Source: Lepas anatifera
Lineage: Eukaryota; Arthropoda; Thecostraca; Lepadidae
Assembly (NCBI GenBank): GCA_034440635.1
Contig: JAOTON010001691.1
Coordinates: forward strand, 1 to 64,000
DNA length: 64,000 nt
Direction of reading: 5' to 3'
Positions 1 to 11,301 of this stretch are shown piece after piece; position 1 is the first letter of the stretch, and each line of letters begins with the position of its first letter. The notes under the pieces are model-generated. The model did not search any database and was not told the DNA's origin. It saw nothing but the letters and a program-made list of their open reading frames with translations. The translations under genes and the position numbers were made by a program.

Positions 1-752
1 AATTGAGCTGCACACAAATGCCTTTTAGAATGAATTGTTTAAAAAATTGGATGTCGTGACAACAACGATCTTGGCACCTCTAAGCTAAGAGTAATGCCGA
101 CAATACAACACAACTACCCCAGTATTTGTGTGACAGACTTTTCTATTATTTCAGCGAAATACTAGCTTTTCATTAACAATGCAAAATTCGCTGAGAGACA
201 TTGACTTTACGATAATATTTGATCCTGGTTAAAAGCGTGTGTTGTGGTAGTCAACCGCGCTGATAGGCGCCTGGCGCCGATTTGGCGGGTCCTCCCCTTT
301 CGCTCCGGGGCCTTTCAAGTCTCGGAGCGACGGGGAAGGCCTCCGTTAGACGTCGGGCTTGGGTCCGGCGCTCTAGGCTCCCCGCGCCCCCGGGCCCCTG
401 GGTCCGTTGGCGCGGGGTGGGCGCCGGAAGTGATGCCCCGGCGCGCCCGCGCCGGGCGCCTGCCGGCGCCGGTAAACCTGTTTGAATATGTGACCATGCA
501 TCCGTGCAGTGGAGAATCATAACTACGATGTGAAAGAATCACTCTTTAATGTAAATATTAGTTCACTTTAGACGAGACTTTACTTTCCCCTAAAGACAGA
601 CAAAATTATAAGCTTTGACTGCAGAGAAGTGTTATGGGCGCTATATGACCTCGCAGGTTGGCGCGCCCTTAAAACCCAATAATCAATCAATCGCTGAAGT
701 ATCTTTATCGGTTATTTGTATATTTCTGTTCTTATTAGTTATTTTTATTTTT
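1..752. repeat. Left arm of a large inverted repeat
   Basis: Positions 1-194 and 698-752 match the reverse complement of about 13670-13917 with roughly 90% identity by eye. The arm is interrupted by a non-LTR fragment at 195-690. The match starts at the first base of the window, so the arm may extend further left. No ORF is supported. It could be one end of a foldback or other repeated element; the family is not recognised. Confidence 0.8.
195..690 (+). mobile_element. 5'-truncated non-LTR retrotransposon 3' end (same family as 31213-35915)
   Basis: The segment is nearly identical to the reverse complement of about 31213-31705: the last codons of ORF2, the 3' UTR and the conserved 3' hairpin (636-668), followed by an AATC-type tail. 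It is flanked by the 7-bp duplication TCGCTGA at 188-194 and 691-697. The second arm of the inverted repeat (around 13725) carries the uninterrupted site, which confirms both boundaries. It is a dead-on-arrival insertion with no coding capacity. Confidence 0.88.
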
Positions 753-830
753 CTGTAGCCAAACATATACTCATTCGACGCTTAACGTTGGGCCAGAGGT
801 TCAGGCTGAGGAAAATGATTTACCAATGAT
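751..830. repeat. Short direct repeat X, copy 1
   Basis: About 75 bp beginning near CTGTAGCCAAACATATACTC recurs in the same orientation at about 13365-13450. It lies between the left inverted arm and the large hAT insertion. Its orientation relative to the arm differs between the two sides, so the arms and X are not one simple inverted unit. Confidence 0.7.
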
Positions 831-951
831 TGATCACATTTACTAGTTATGAGAGATGAATTTGTTTAAGGGGTACATACCAGTGACGGATCCAAGTGGG
901 GCCCAGGGGGCCCGGGCCCCTCTAGCTCAGAAGCGCCTCAGCATAGCTCAG

Positions 952-984
952 CTCATATCGGGCGCCTTCGGCGCCCGATATGAG
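952..984. repeat. Perfect 15-bp hairpin with a TTC loop
   Basis: Arms 952-966 and 970-984 (CTCATATCGGGCGCC and its exact complement) flank a 3-nt loop. It sits about 70 bp inside the left end of the giant hAT, just before the minisatellite. It could be a subterminal structure of the element; function unknown. Confidence 0.85.
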
Positions 985-1059
985 TGGCACGCCTGTACCC
1001 ATTTCGTGCGCCAAGGTGGTAGATACTACTTATTCCACTTGAATTAACACATAGTCCTT

Positions 1060-4000
1060 AAAACCATGGCAAAGCGCCCCTGCCCAAACACTAGACGCCT
1101 TTACTGGTCTCTTTTGCGCCCCAGTAAAATGTTGAAGATGAAATTTAGATAGCTAACAAAAACGCACCGGCAAAGACAAGGCGCCACTAGATAGCAGGAT
1201 TGCGCCATGGGGAACTAATGCACCCCTGAGTAAGCCTAGGCGCCCCCTGGATGAAGCGCCCTGGGTAGCCTAGGCGCCCCCTGGATAAAGCGCCCTACGG
1301 ATATAATATGCGCCCCCTTGGCTAGAAAAGGCGCCCCTGGGCAGCAAAGGCAAATTTTGGTAACATAGGTGCCCTGGACAGCGTAAGCGCCCCTTAGATA
1401 GAAATAGGCGCTTTAGGAAAATAAAAGCTCACCTTGGGTGAGAAGAAGGCGCCCTTGGATAGCCTAGGCGCCCACTGGAAAAGCACCCTACGGATGTCAT
1501 ATGCACCCTGTGAAAGCAAAGGCGCCCCTGGACAGCAAAGACAACCCTGGATAACACAAGTGCTGTGGACAGCTAAGGCGCCCCTGGGTAGCAAAGGCGC
1601 CCCTAGGAATGCACCCCTTCGATAGAAAAGCCGCCTTTGGATAGCCTAGGCGCCCCCTGGATGAAGCGCCCTACGGATATAATATGCGCCCTTGGCTAGG
1701 AAAGGCGCCCCTGGGCAGCAAAGGCAAATCTTGGTTACATAGGTGCCCTGGACAGCGTAAGCGCCCCTTAGATAGAAATAGGCACTTTAGGAAAATAAAA
1801 GGCTCACCTTGGGCAGAAAAAGGCGCCCTTGATAGCCTAGGCGCCCACTGGAAAAAGCTCCCTACGGATGTCATATGCACCCTTGGATAGCAAAGGCGCC
1901 CCCTGGACAGCAAAGACAACCCTGGATAACACAAGTGCTGTGGACAGCAAAGGTGCCCCTGGGTAGCAAAGGCGCCCTTGGGAAGGCACCCCTTTGATAG
2001 AAAAGCCGCCTTTGGATAGCCTAGGCGCCCCCTGGATGAAGTGCCCTACGGATATCATATGGGCCCTTGGCTAGGAAAGGCGCCCCTGGGCAGCAAAGGG
2101 AAATCTTGGTAACATAGGTGCCCTGGACAGCGTAAGCGTCCCTTAGATAGAAATAGGCGCTTTAGGAAAATAAAATGCTCACCTTGGGTAGAAAAAGGCG
2201 CCCTTTGATAGCCTAGGCGCCCACTGGAAATAGCGCCCTACGGATGTCATATGCACCCTTGGATAGCAAAGGCGCCCCTGGACAGCAAAGACAACCCTGG
2301 ATAACACAAGTGCTGTGGACAGCAAAGGCGCCCCTGGGTAGGAAAGGCCGCCCCTAGGAAGGCACCCCTTCGATAGAAAAGCCGCCTTTGGATAGCCTAG
2401 GCGCCCCCTGGATAAACTGGGTGCCCGAGAAGGAAAACGAGCGCCCCACTGGGAAGTACAGGCTCCCTCTGTATAACATAGATGTCCCTTATCCACCTTC
2501 AGCTGCCCTGGATTGGAGCAGCGCCCCTCAAGAGAGAAAAGGCGCTCCTGGACAAAAAGCCACCTCCGGGTATCAAAGGTGCTCCTAGATAACATATGCG
2601 CCCCTTAGATAGAAATAGGCGTTCCAGGAAAGCAAAATGCGCCCCTTGGTTAAGAAAGGTGCCCTTGGATAGCAAAGGCGTCCCTGGACAGCAAAGGCAA
2701 ATCTGGGAAACATAGGTGCCCTGGACAGAATAGGAGCCCTTTAGATAGAAATAGGCCCTTCAGGAAAATAAATGCAACCCTTGGATAGAAAAAGTGTCCT
2801 TTGATAGTCCAGGCGCCCACTGGATAAAGCGCCCACTGATATCATATGCACTTTTGGATAGCAAAAGGCGCCACTGGACAGCAAAGACAACCCTGGATAA
2901 CACAAGTGCTTTGGACAGCAAAGGCACCCCTGGATAGAAAAAGGCGCCGCTAGGAAGGCACCCCTTCGGTAGAAAAGCCGCCTTTGGATAGCCTAGGCGC
3001 CCCCTGGATAAACTGGGTGCCCGAGAAGGAAAACGAGCGCCCCACTGGGAAGTACAGGCTCCCTCTGTATAACATAGATGTCCCTTATCCACCTTCAGCT
3101 GCCCTGGATTGGAGCAGCGCCCCTCAAGAGAAAAGGCGCTCCTGGACAAAAAGCCACCTCCGGGTATCAAAGGTGCTCCTAGATAACATATGCGCCCCTT
3201 AGATAGAAATAGGCGTTCCAGGAAAGCAAAATGCGCCCCTTGGTTAAGAAAGGTGCCCTTGGATAGCAAAGGCGTCCCTGGACAGCAAAGGCAAATCTGG
3301 GAAACATAGGTGCCCTGGACAGAATAGGAGCCCTTTAGATAGAAATAGGCCCTTCAGGAAAATAAATGCAACCCTTGGATAGAAAAAGTGTCCTTTGATA
3401 GTCCAGGCGCCCACTGGATAAAGCGCCCACTGATATCATATGCACTTTTGGATAGCAAAGGCGCCCCTGGACAGCAAAGACAACCCTGGATAACACAATT
3501 GCTGTGGACAGCAAAGGCGCCCCTGGACAGCAAAGACGACCCTGGATAACACAAGTGCTGTGGACAGCAAAGGCGCCCCTGGGTAGCAAAGGCGCCCCTA
3601 GGAAGGCACACCTTCCATAGAAAAACCGTCTTTGGATAGCCTAGGCGCCCCCTGGATAAACTGGGTGCCCGAGAAGGAAAACGAGCGCCCCACTGGGAAG
3701 TACAGGCTCCCTCTGTATAACATAGATGTCCCTTATCCACCTTCAGCTGCCCTGGATTGGAGCAGCGCCCCTCAAGAGAAAAGGCGCTCCTGGACAAAAG
3801 CCACCTCCGGGTATCAAAGGTGCTCCTAGATAACATATGCGCCCCTTAGATAGAAATAGGCGTTCCAGGAAAGCAAAATGCGCCCCTTGGTTAAGAAAGG
3901 TGCCCTTGGATAGCAAAGGCGTCCCTGGACAGCAAAGGCAAATCTGGGAAACATAGGTGCCCTGGACAGAATAGGAGCCCTTTAGATAGAAATAGGCCCT

Positions 4001-6175
4001 TCAGGAAAATAAATGCAACCCTTGGATAGAAAAAGTGTCCTTTGATAGTCCAGGCGCCCACTGGATAAAGCGCCCACTGATATCATATGCACTTTTGGAT
4101 AGCAAAGGCGCCACTGGACAGCAAAGACAACCCTGGATAACACAAGTGCTTTGGACAGCAAAGGCGCCCCTGGATAGAAAAAGGCGCCGCTAGGAAGGCA
4201 CCCCTTCGGTAGTAAAGGCGCCTTTGGATAGCCTAGGCGCCCCCTAGATAAACTAGGTGCCTGAGAAGGAAAATGAGCGCCCCATTGGAAAGTACAGGCT
4301 CCCCCTGTATAACATAGATGTCCCTTAGCCATCTTCAGCTACCCTGGATTGGAGCAGCGCCCCTCAAGAGCAAAGGCGCCGCTGGACAAAAAGGCGTCTC
4401 CGTGTATCAAGGGCACTCCTAGATAATATATGCACCCTTACATAGAAATAGGCACTTCAGGGAAAGTGAAAGGCGGCCTTTGGTTAGGACGGCGCCCTTT
4501 GCATAAGGCGCCCTACAGATATCATATGCGCCCTTGGATAGCAAAGGCGCCCCTGGACAGCAAAGTTAACCCTTCTTGAAATAGATGATCTGGGCAGCAT
4601 AGGCGGCCATGGATAAACTAGGCGCCTGAGAAAGAAAACAAGCGCCTCACTTGAGAGTACAGGCGCCCCCAGGATATCATAGGCGTCCCTTTCCATCTTC
4701 AGCTGCCCTACTGTCTATGGTTTGGCACACCTGTCTGACAGTCGCGCGCTCTGTTACTGGGCTCGAGCGCTCAATTTGAGCATGAACTGCCTTTAACCAC
4801 ATTTCATTAACCTACAACTGAAGGCTTAGTGCTCCATCGCTGCAACCGGGTGCCTTTTTCAGTATGTGCGATCCAATTCCGAGAACGCTGCCCTCACCAA
4901 CCAGCAGTCCTCCCCGCTCAGCAGATGAGCGCCTCTTTCTGATAACGAGGCACTTTATTTCAGTGTTCGAGCGCCTTATTTCAGAATTTTTATTCTCATC
5001 TATTTTGGGTTCCTCCTGGATTGCAAAGGCGCCCCCTCAAGTGCAAAGGCGCCCCTGGATAGAAAAGTGCGCCCCATGTTTGCAAAGGCGCTCCAATATA
5101 GCATATGCACCCCTTAGATGGAAATAGGCACTCCAGGAAAGTAAAATGTTCCCTTTGGGTAGCAAAGGTGCCCCTTAACAGCGAAGGCAGCCCTAGATAA
5201 CAAAGGTTCTCTGGACAGCATAGGTGCCCTTGGATAAACTGGTGCCCGGAAGAGAAAAATAGCGCCTTACCGGAGACAAAAGCACCCCAGGATAACGTAG
5301 GGGCATGTATTTCAATCATGTCTGTGATTGAAAAATACACCTAGACAGCATATGCGCCCCCTGGATAGAAAGACACCCCTGGGCAATAACGGCGCCCCCT
5401 GGAAAGCAATAGTGCGCCCCTGTGGAGAAAAAAACCGCCTCCTGAATAACCTAGGCACCGCCCGCGAAATATCAGATGCCGGTGGATAGAACAGACTGCC
5501 TTGAATAAAACAGAGACCCTGGATAGTAAAGGCGCCCTTTGATAGCATAAGCGTTCCTTAGCAACAATATGGGCGCTACATGAGCTCATGGTTCACACGC
5601 ACCTAAGCCCAATAATAGAGCAATCAATCGATGCCAAAGCACTCCTTAAAGCACGGGCGCCAAACTTCCTAAGAAATAAAGGCGCCTCTGGGTAGCAAAG
5701 GCGACCCTCGACAGTAGTGTAGGTATTCCTGAATAACAGCAGCGTCCCTTGATAAGAATAGACCCAAGATGGCACAGATACCCTGCTGATAGGAAAAGCG
5801 CCCCTGAATATCAGAGGCACCCTCTGAATGAGGTGCCCATGAAGAGCATAAGGGCGCCCTATGTATAGCAAATTTCCGCCCCCTGGATAGCGTAAGTGCC
5901 CCTTGCATAGGGTAGGCGCCACTGGGTAGTATAGGTTACCTTGAATAAAAATACGCTCCTCAATACCAAGGTGAACCTGGATAAGAAAAAGCTTCCCTTG
6001 GGCACTAGGTATCAAAGGCACCCCCGGAAAAGCAAAGATGCCCCTGGATAGCTAAGTTGCGTCCATTGGGGAGCGAAGGCGCCCCTGGGTGGCACAGATG
6101 CCTCATCGAAGCAAAGGCCCCTCCAGAGAGCATAGGTGTCCCTGATGAGCACAGGTACTCCTGGACAGCCCCTAA
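1060..6175. repeat. Degenerate GGCGCC minisatellite with higher-order repeats
   Basis: About 5 kb built of roughly 18-21-bp units of the type GGATAGCAAAGGCGCCCCT. Higher-order blocks of about 600-650 bp recur: the same 200-bp variant starts near 2388, 2984 and 3632. Open frames inside it are by-products of composition and share no domain with any family. The tract lies wholly inside the giant hAT and becomes more divergent after about 4700. Confidence 0.9.
5571..5625 (+). mobile_element. Remnant 3' terminus of a non-LTR element
   Basis: GGGCGCTACATGAGC at 5571 followed by CCCAATAATAGAGCAATCAATC matches the 3' hairpin plus tail seen at 636-690, but the 3' strand of the hairpin (GCGCCC) has decayed. 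It is probably a very short 5'-truncated insertion in the minisatellite. Confidence 0.5.
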
Positions 6176-6189
6176 ATGACGTTGCATAA

Positions 6190-7130
6190 AGTTACGACAC
6201 CTATTATAACGTATGCTATTACATCAAAGTAAAGGTTATTCAGTGTTTAGATCAAGGTCACATGTCAATTTTAAAGGTGACTGGCCTTGATGGTCAAGGC
6301 TTGATTAAAGGTCATTGGTAAGCTTGGGCACAGCGCTAGTTATAGCGTAAATTAGGCATAATATGTTGGGTTGTGCCGTAATAGGTCAATAACCTTGAGA
6401 GACCTTGACCCCAAAAATTTCAGACATTGTTTAGAGCCTTCCCTGTTGGCCTCAGTCCTGTTCTAGAGCATTCGCGCCCCGTTCCGGCCCGTTGGGGGGG
6501 GTGCTTGAACACCTCCTCGAGGTCTCCCAGTGGCACGAACAAACGTCGGCGCGAAGCGACACAGTACTTGTCACACCTTATCATTGATCAATTCCGCAAC
6601 TCTCCCTCAAAATTTAAGGTTGCGTCATCTCAGGTCAGGTCACCAGTGCAGGTCAAGTGACCTCACCCCAAAAAATGTTTAAGTTGGCGTAAGTAAGAAA
6701 AGGGTGAATCTATCGAATTCAAACTTGTACCATATAATGGGCCCAAAAAGTACTAATAAATTTATTCCGGGATTTTTCCCATATATGACCTAGGGACAGG
6801 TACGAATCACGACCTCTCCATTGGAAATGCATGGGGTGAAAGGGAAATTTGCCCAAAAAATTGTTTTATGTCTGCAGACGCCGCTTGAAATACCTTCGGA
6901 TTCCCCAAATCATAATATCCTAGGCCTCTTTATCGGTTCATATTGCAAGTTTAGACATGTTACCTCTGAGAGTTCATCTGGGGCTTCCTAAGCAGGTTTT
7001 AAGACTTGGGTTAATTGCTTTGCAGGAAATATTGATAAAACCCGTATTTTGATGCCATTTGTATTGTTATTGTGAGTTGATTGATATGCATACTGACTAT
7101 GCTAGGCTAGATGGTGGCCTTGGCCTAGCC
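6190..7130. other. Gene-free spacer rich in AGGTCA/TGACCT
   Basis: No gene is visible. About seven AGGTCA or TGACCT hexamers lie in 6240-6670, several as extended TCAAGGTCA or tandem AGGTCAGGTCA forms. It lies inside the giant hAT between two repeat tracts. Confidence 0.5.
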
Positions 7131-7275
7131 TTAGGTCAGGTCATTTTTATGTTTTAACCCAGTATAGTCATATTATACATTATTTGATGATTCGCCGTAA
7201 CGAGAGGAAGCGAATTGTGCCTAAAAATGATTCTAGCTCAACTCTGGCAGACGCTAGAGTCTAGAGACAGACATG
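7130..7275 (+). repeat. Dispersed repeat, copy 1
   Basis: The stretch with AGGTCA, TATTATACAT and GATTCGCCG followed by GATTCTAGCTCAACTCTGGC is recognisably related to about 55410-55520. Family unknown; no coding potential. Confidence 0.55.
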
Positions 7276-7289
7276 TTGTAAGCTTTGTC

Positions 7290-7974
7290 TCGGGGGAGGG
7301 ACCCCAGCGCTGATCGCGGAAAAAATCCCCAATGGCCCCCAGGGCCCTCAGGGAGTCAGGAAATCTGGTGTGGGTGGAATCCGGTAGGACGGATTTTGGG
7401 TCTCCAAAATCAGCTGAGGGGCCCGTGCCAGTTAAGGGGCCCAGATAAGGGCCCCCGACGAGCTCATTTGACCTCAGTGCCAACACAGGATTCTCAAGAC
7501 CAGCGTGGGGTGCCTACCTATTTAAACGGTTTCTAAATAAGTTCAGGGACTCAAAACTAACCCAGGGGTCCAATTTTTAACTCATGGGGCCCAGACACTC
7601 TGAGGGGACCCTGCAGTAGCTCAGAAGGCCCATAAAACTAATAGGGCCAGACTAGCTGGGTGCCTCGATGAACTAGTGCGCAGATACGCACAACGGGCCC
7701 TAAACAAGCTGAAGGGATCTATATCAGTTAAATGAAAACGGTACCAACCCAGGGACCCTGACCAGCTTAAGGGACACTAATCCAGCTTGGGGATCAGAGC
7801 TCAGAGCTCCAGCTTTTAGCTCAGAGGGCCCAGGACCTGTTGAGGGGGCCCTATATCAATAAAAGGGCCCCGAAAAGCTTAATAGGCTTCAGCGGCGACA
7901 TATAGGTTTCAAGTTCAGTGTGAGGGCCTGGTTAACTAAAGCGGTCCCAGATCAGCTGAGGGGACTCGTAATAA
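7290..7974. repeat. Degenerate GGGCCC / AGCTCAG-type tandem tract
   Basis: Loose 35-45-bp units alternate GGGCCC (or GGGGCCC) with AGCTCAG/AGCTGAGG. The same sequence resumes at 11334 (ACTCAGGGGCCCAGGCCC) after the non-LTR insertion, so the insertion split this tract. Confidence 0.6.
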
Positions 7975-7991
7975 ACTCAGGAAAGTCACCT

Positions 7992-8060
7992 CCCCTCAGG
8001 GGACCGATCTTTACTTGCCGGATTCGTCCGGCAAGTAAAGATTGGAGCAACGGGGTGTGA
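7992..8060 (+). other. Structured 5' terminus of the non-LTR element
   Basis: CCCC TCA GGGG (7992-8002) can form a small hairpin. It is followed by a stem of about 19 bp (arms from about 8004 to 8022 and 8027 to 8045) closed by a TTCG loop, then ACGGGGTGTGACG. The element at 54597 has the same order with a different stem sequence and loop. The distal GGGG could alternatively pair with the first CCCC. Confidence 0.7.
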
Positions 8061-9008
8061 CGCGCCCGGGGCCCCAGTCAGCCTTGGGAGGCACTTAGTC
8101 GCATCGCCGCGGATACATCTTTTTCTAGCCCTCCGGCGGCCGCCGCCTCTTCCGACTTCGGTCGGTTAGAGTCGGCATCTGCCGTCGGTGGCTCTGGTGA
8201 TGAGGTCCGCGGCGATGCTGATGACTGCCTTACGGGCCCTCTGTTACCTGGTCGGTAACCGTATTGGATCGGGTCAGATCTGTCCTGCACCTCCCAGTAT
8301 GTAGCTCCTGTTTGTTTTTGTTTTCTTATTTAGTTGATTATTTTTAGTTCCTGTCCTCTTTTTACGCTTCAGTTATTGGTCCCACAGTTATTTGCCTTCT
8401 TCGGCATTTTATGGGTGTAAGGCGCCCACTCGAGGCCTATCTCGAACCCCGGCGACGAGGTTGACGGGATCCTGGGGGTTGAGGTCCCCCTCGGGCGGGT
8501 CAGTCCCGAGGGCTCCAACACGCCCCCTTTGGCCCAGATATCTCGATCCAACCGGGGGTAAGCTGTCCGTAGGCTGCCGCGGGCGGCCTAGCTACGCGGC
8601 AGTGTCTACGGGCACTGTCGCTCGGTCCAGCTGGGCAGGGGGGATTATGTTTCGGGCGTGCGGCGCGGCGCCCTTCGCGGTGGGGACTGATGGTTCTTGC
8701 CGGGCGCGACGCGGGCCGGGGTTTCGGAAACCGTCGTTTTTCGAGACCCCGGCCTTTTGCGCGCGCCTGGTGGACCGCAGTCTCCGGTGCGTGATGGGTG
8801 CCGCGTTTTGCTTCGTCCCGACCCATGGCCCTGCCGGCCCACTGGGCTGATGGCGTCAAGGGGGTGGGTGCGTTCTGATTGGAGGGGTTGCGTGAGTATC
8901 TCTCGCCCCTCTGAGACGGGCGCACCTGCCCCCGTAGGCACTGTACCAGCCCCCGGGCCCAGCTATTGACAGCTGGTAACCCGGGGGCCGAAGGTAAATT
9001 TATCTCTC

Positions 9009-11116
9009 ATGGCGTTATCTCAGGTTCCCACTTCGACTGCACAGACCTCACGGATTTTGACCTCTGCTTTGAACCGGACCACCTCAAGCACGCTTTCTGA
9101 TACCGCCGCTGTGAATAACTTTTCGGATGATGCGACTGTCTCGCGAAACAAACCCAACCAGTCTACCCTCCTCCCCGAGTCAGCACGGGTGCTGCTAGTA
9201 GCGATAGAAAATGGCTACAAAATGAACCCCTTTCAAACCGCCCAGGCTCTGTCGAAATTTGGAACAGTTTCTAATGCGCTTCGAATCTCGGAAACCGAAA
9301 TCGAAGTGACCATGTCCACCGAAACAGAGACAGCCGATCTTCTCGCCACTGAGTCACTAACGTATAGAAGTAGAGATTCGGACCACTCGATCCCAGTCAC
9401 TGTTAGGCTACACCCGACAAAAATACGGTAAGGGGTGTCATCTCAACGGAGCTGTTGGAGGGTTTGACGGACGACGAAATACTCGAGGGTATGAATGAGC
9501 AGGGAGTTGTGAGTGTGAGGAGGATGAACAGGAGAGAGAAGGGAAAGTTGGTAGGTACCAACACCATCGTACTTGCGTTCCGAGACAAGAAGCTACCAGA
9601 GAGGGTTCGCGTGGGATGGAGATATGTAGCTGTCCGTAGATACGTGCCTGACCCCACACGTTGCTTTCGCTGCCAGCGATATGGCCACGTAGCCAAATCC
9701 TGCAAAGGGAAAGAAAGGTGTGCGAAATGCTCAGTCCCTGGGCATGGATCGAGAACTTGTGAAGCTAGTAAGCCCAAATGCGCTGGCTGCGAAGGCGACC
9801 ACGAGGCTTGGTGCCGGACCTGCCCTACCTTTCTTTCAGAGCGGCAGAAGGTGAAAGAGAAGTTCCGTGCAGAACAACAGGATGCCGGAAAGCAGGGCTC
9901 CACAAATCCCAACCTGGCTTCAATTCATCCCGAGGTACAGGTTTTGCAAACACCTCCAGTGGCTGCAACCGGTGTGGTTCGTCCTCCCAGTTCGTATAGG
10001 GACGCACTAACTGGAGACAAAGTCCAGCTTAAACCACTGTTAAGTTTGGGCACGAGCATGGGCGATATCTCACACCTGTCACTGCGAGACTTCCTCAAAC
10101 TTATCGGTGGGCTCTTTTCGCACGCGGATGGAGGTGACACTGGATGTCCAAGTCCTCCAGAAACCATGGACAAGGGTACTCAAACCGAAACTGATGCAGG
10201 GATTTCGGACGCTACCTCTAACACGACACTGCCTTCCACTCTGACCACATCAACATATCAGTGCATTCAGACATATCTGGATGACAGTCACACTCTCGTC
10301 ACCACTGAACTCTCCAAGGACACCTCCGAGCATGAGGGTGAGGTACCAGCAGCCACCGCTGAACCACGGATTACCACGGATCCTACCGGGGGTGAGAGTG
10401 AGGAGAAAAGTCCACCTTTATCTGCTAAGGAAATTAAGATACAGTCTGGAATCGCTGCCCAGCCCGCTTCACTTCGGAAAGCGCGGGCCAAACCGCTGAA
10501 ACATGGTTCTGAACGTTCAGCCTCAGCGCCACCTAAAGGACGCAGTTTGGGAAAAGAGCAGAGCATGGCACTTCTTCCAACTCCTGCGAACGGTGACACC
10601 ATGCTTATGCCTCCACCGTACCCTCCTCCACCACCGCCCACACAGACGCCTTCCAACATAGCAGACGCATGTTCCGTGATCCCAGAGTCGCGTGACGGAA
10701 AACGGAGGCTCTGTTCCCCGACCTCCGACTCCGAAAAGACGTCTCCTCACCACGGTGCCAGGAAGCACCAGAAACCAGAGTTTCTTTTCCGAGACTCGAA
10801 GGGGAAGAAAATATGGGTACCAAGGGTGCAAAAAGAGTTCCCTATTAAAATCAAGCAAGCTGGCTCGTTGGAAAGTTTTGGAGAAGTCCAAAATGTTTGG
10901 CAGGATGTGCCTCGCCCTTCTGCCGTTAGTGATAGAAGGCATTCTGGACCTAGAGCCCGGGAGGCCTACATGGGCGGGAACACGACGTTCGTTCGCCGAT
11001 CTCCGCCCAAAGGTCTCGGATATCCTGAGCGAACCGAGAGACCTCCTCAACAATGGGATGCAAGCACAGCTTGGTGCGTGTCAGAAATGTTTGATGGGAG
11101 GAGCTGGGAAACCTAG
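9009..11116 (+). pseudogene. Non-LTR ORF1 (gag-like, three CCHC zinc knuckles), frameshifted
   Basis: The ATG at 9009 opens a 140-residue frame that ends at TAA (9429-9431). The protein continues in another frame from about 9430 to the stop at 11116, so one base is missing or two are extra near 9427-9433. Across the break the segment resembles the pre-knuckle region of the ORF1 at 52172-53467 (KGVI... then LTDDEILEGM versus LTESGVVEAR). Three zinc knuckles follow: CFRCQRYGHVAKSC, CAKCSVPGHGSRTC and CAGCEGDHEAWCRTC. The C-terminal half is low-complexity, with a P-rich run near residue 390 of the second frame, and ends in a basic region. Such ORF1 proteins bind element RNA. No ORF2 follows. Confidence 0.85.
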
Positions 11117-11269
11117 ACACTGTTAAGCAATGCCAGATTTCTTGTCATCCCTTAAACAACATTGCACATTATCCTTGCCATGCAAGTGGCCTTGACACCC
11201 ATAATCTTTATTACTCTGGCATGATCTAGATTAAGCATATTATTATGAATTGAAAAACATGGTAATGGT

Positions 11270-11301
11270 GGGCGCGTATAGCCCAGTTGCTGAAAGCGCC
11301 C
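11270..11301 (+). other. Conserved 3'-terminal hairpin of the non-LTR element
   Basis: GGGCGC (11270-11275) pairs with GCGCCC (11296-11301), followed by TAAAACACCAATACACACT and the target duplication. Equivalent hairpins end the other non-LTR copies at 636-668, 13018-13049, 31234-31267 and 47824-47856. It is likely the RNA signal for the reverse transcriptase (inference). Confidence 0.8.

Noticed and set aside
7991..8060. HDV-like ribozyme at the non-LTR 5' end
   Set aside because: The long stem could act as P4, but there is no room for P1, P2 and P3 before it. A structured end is supported; the HDV fold is not.
8392..8969. GC-rich open frames on both strands between 8.4 and 9.0 kb
   Set aside because: They lie in the 5' UTR of the non-LTR element and show no similarity; high GC alone explains the lack of stops.
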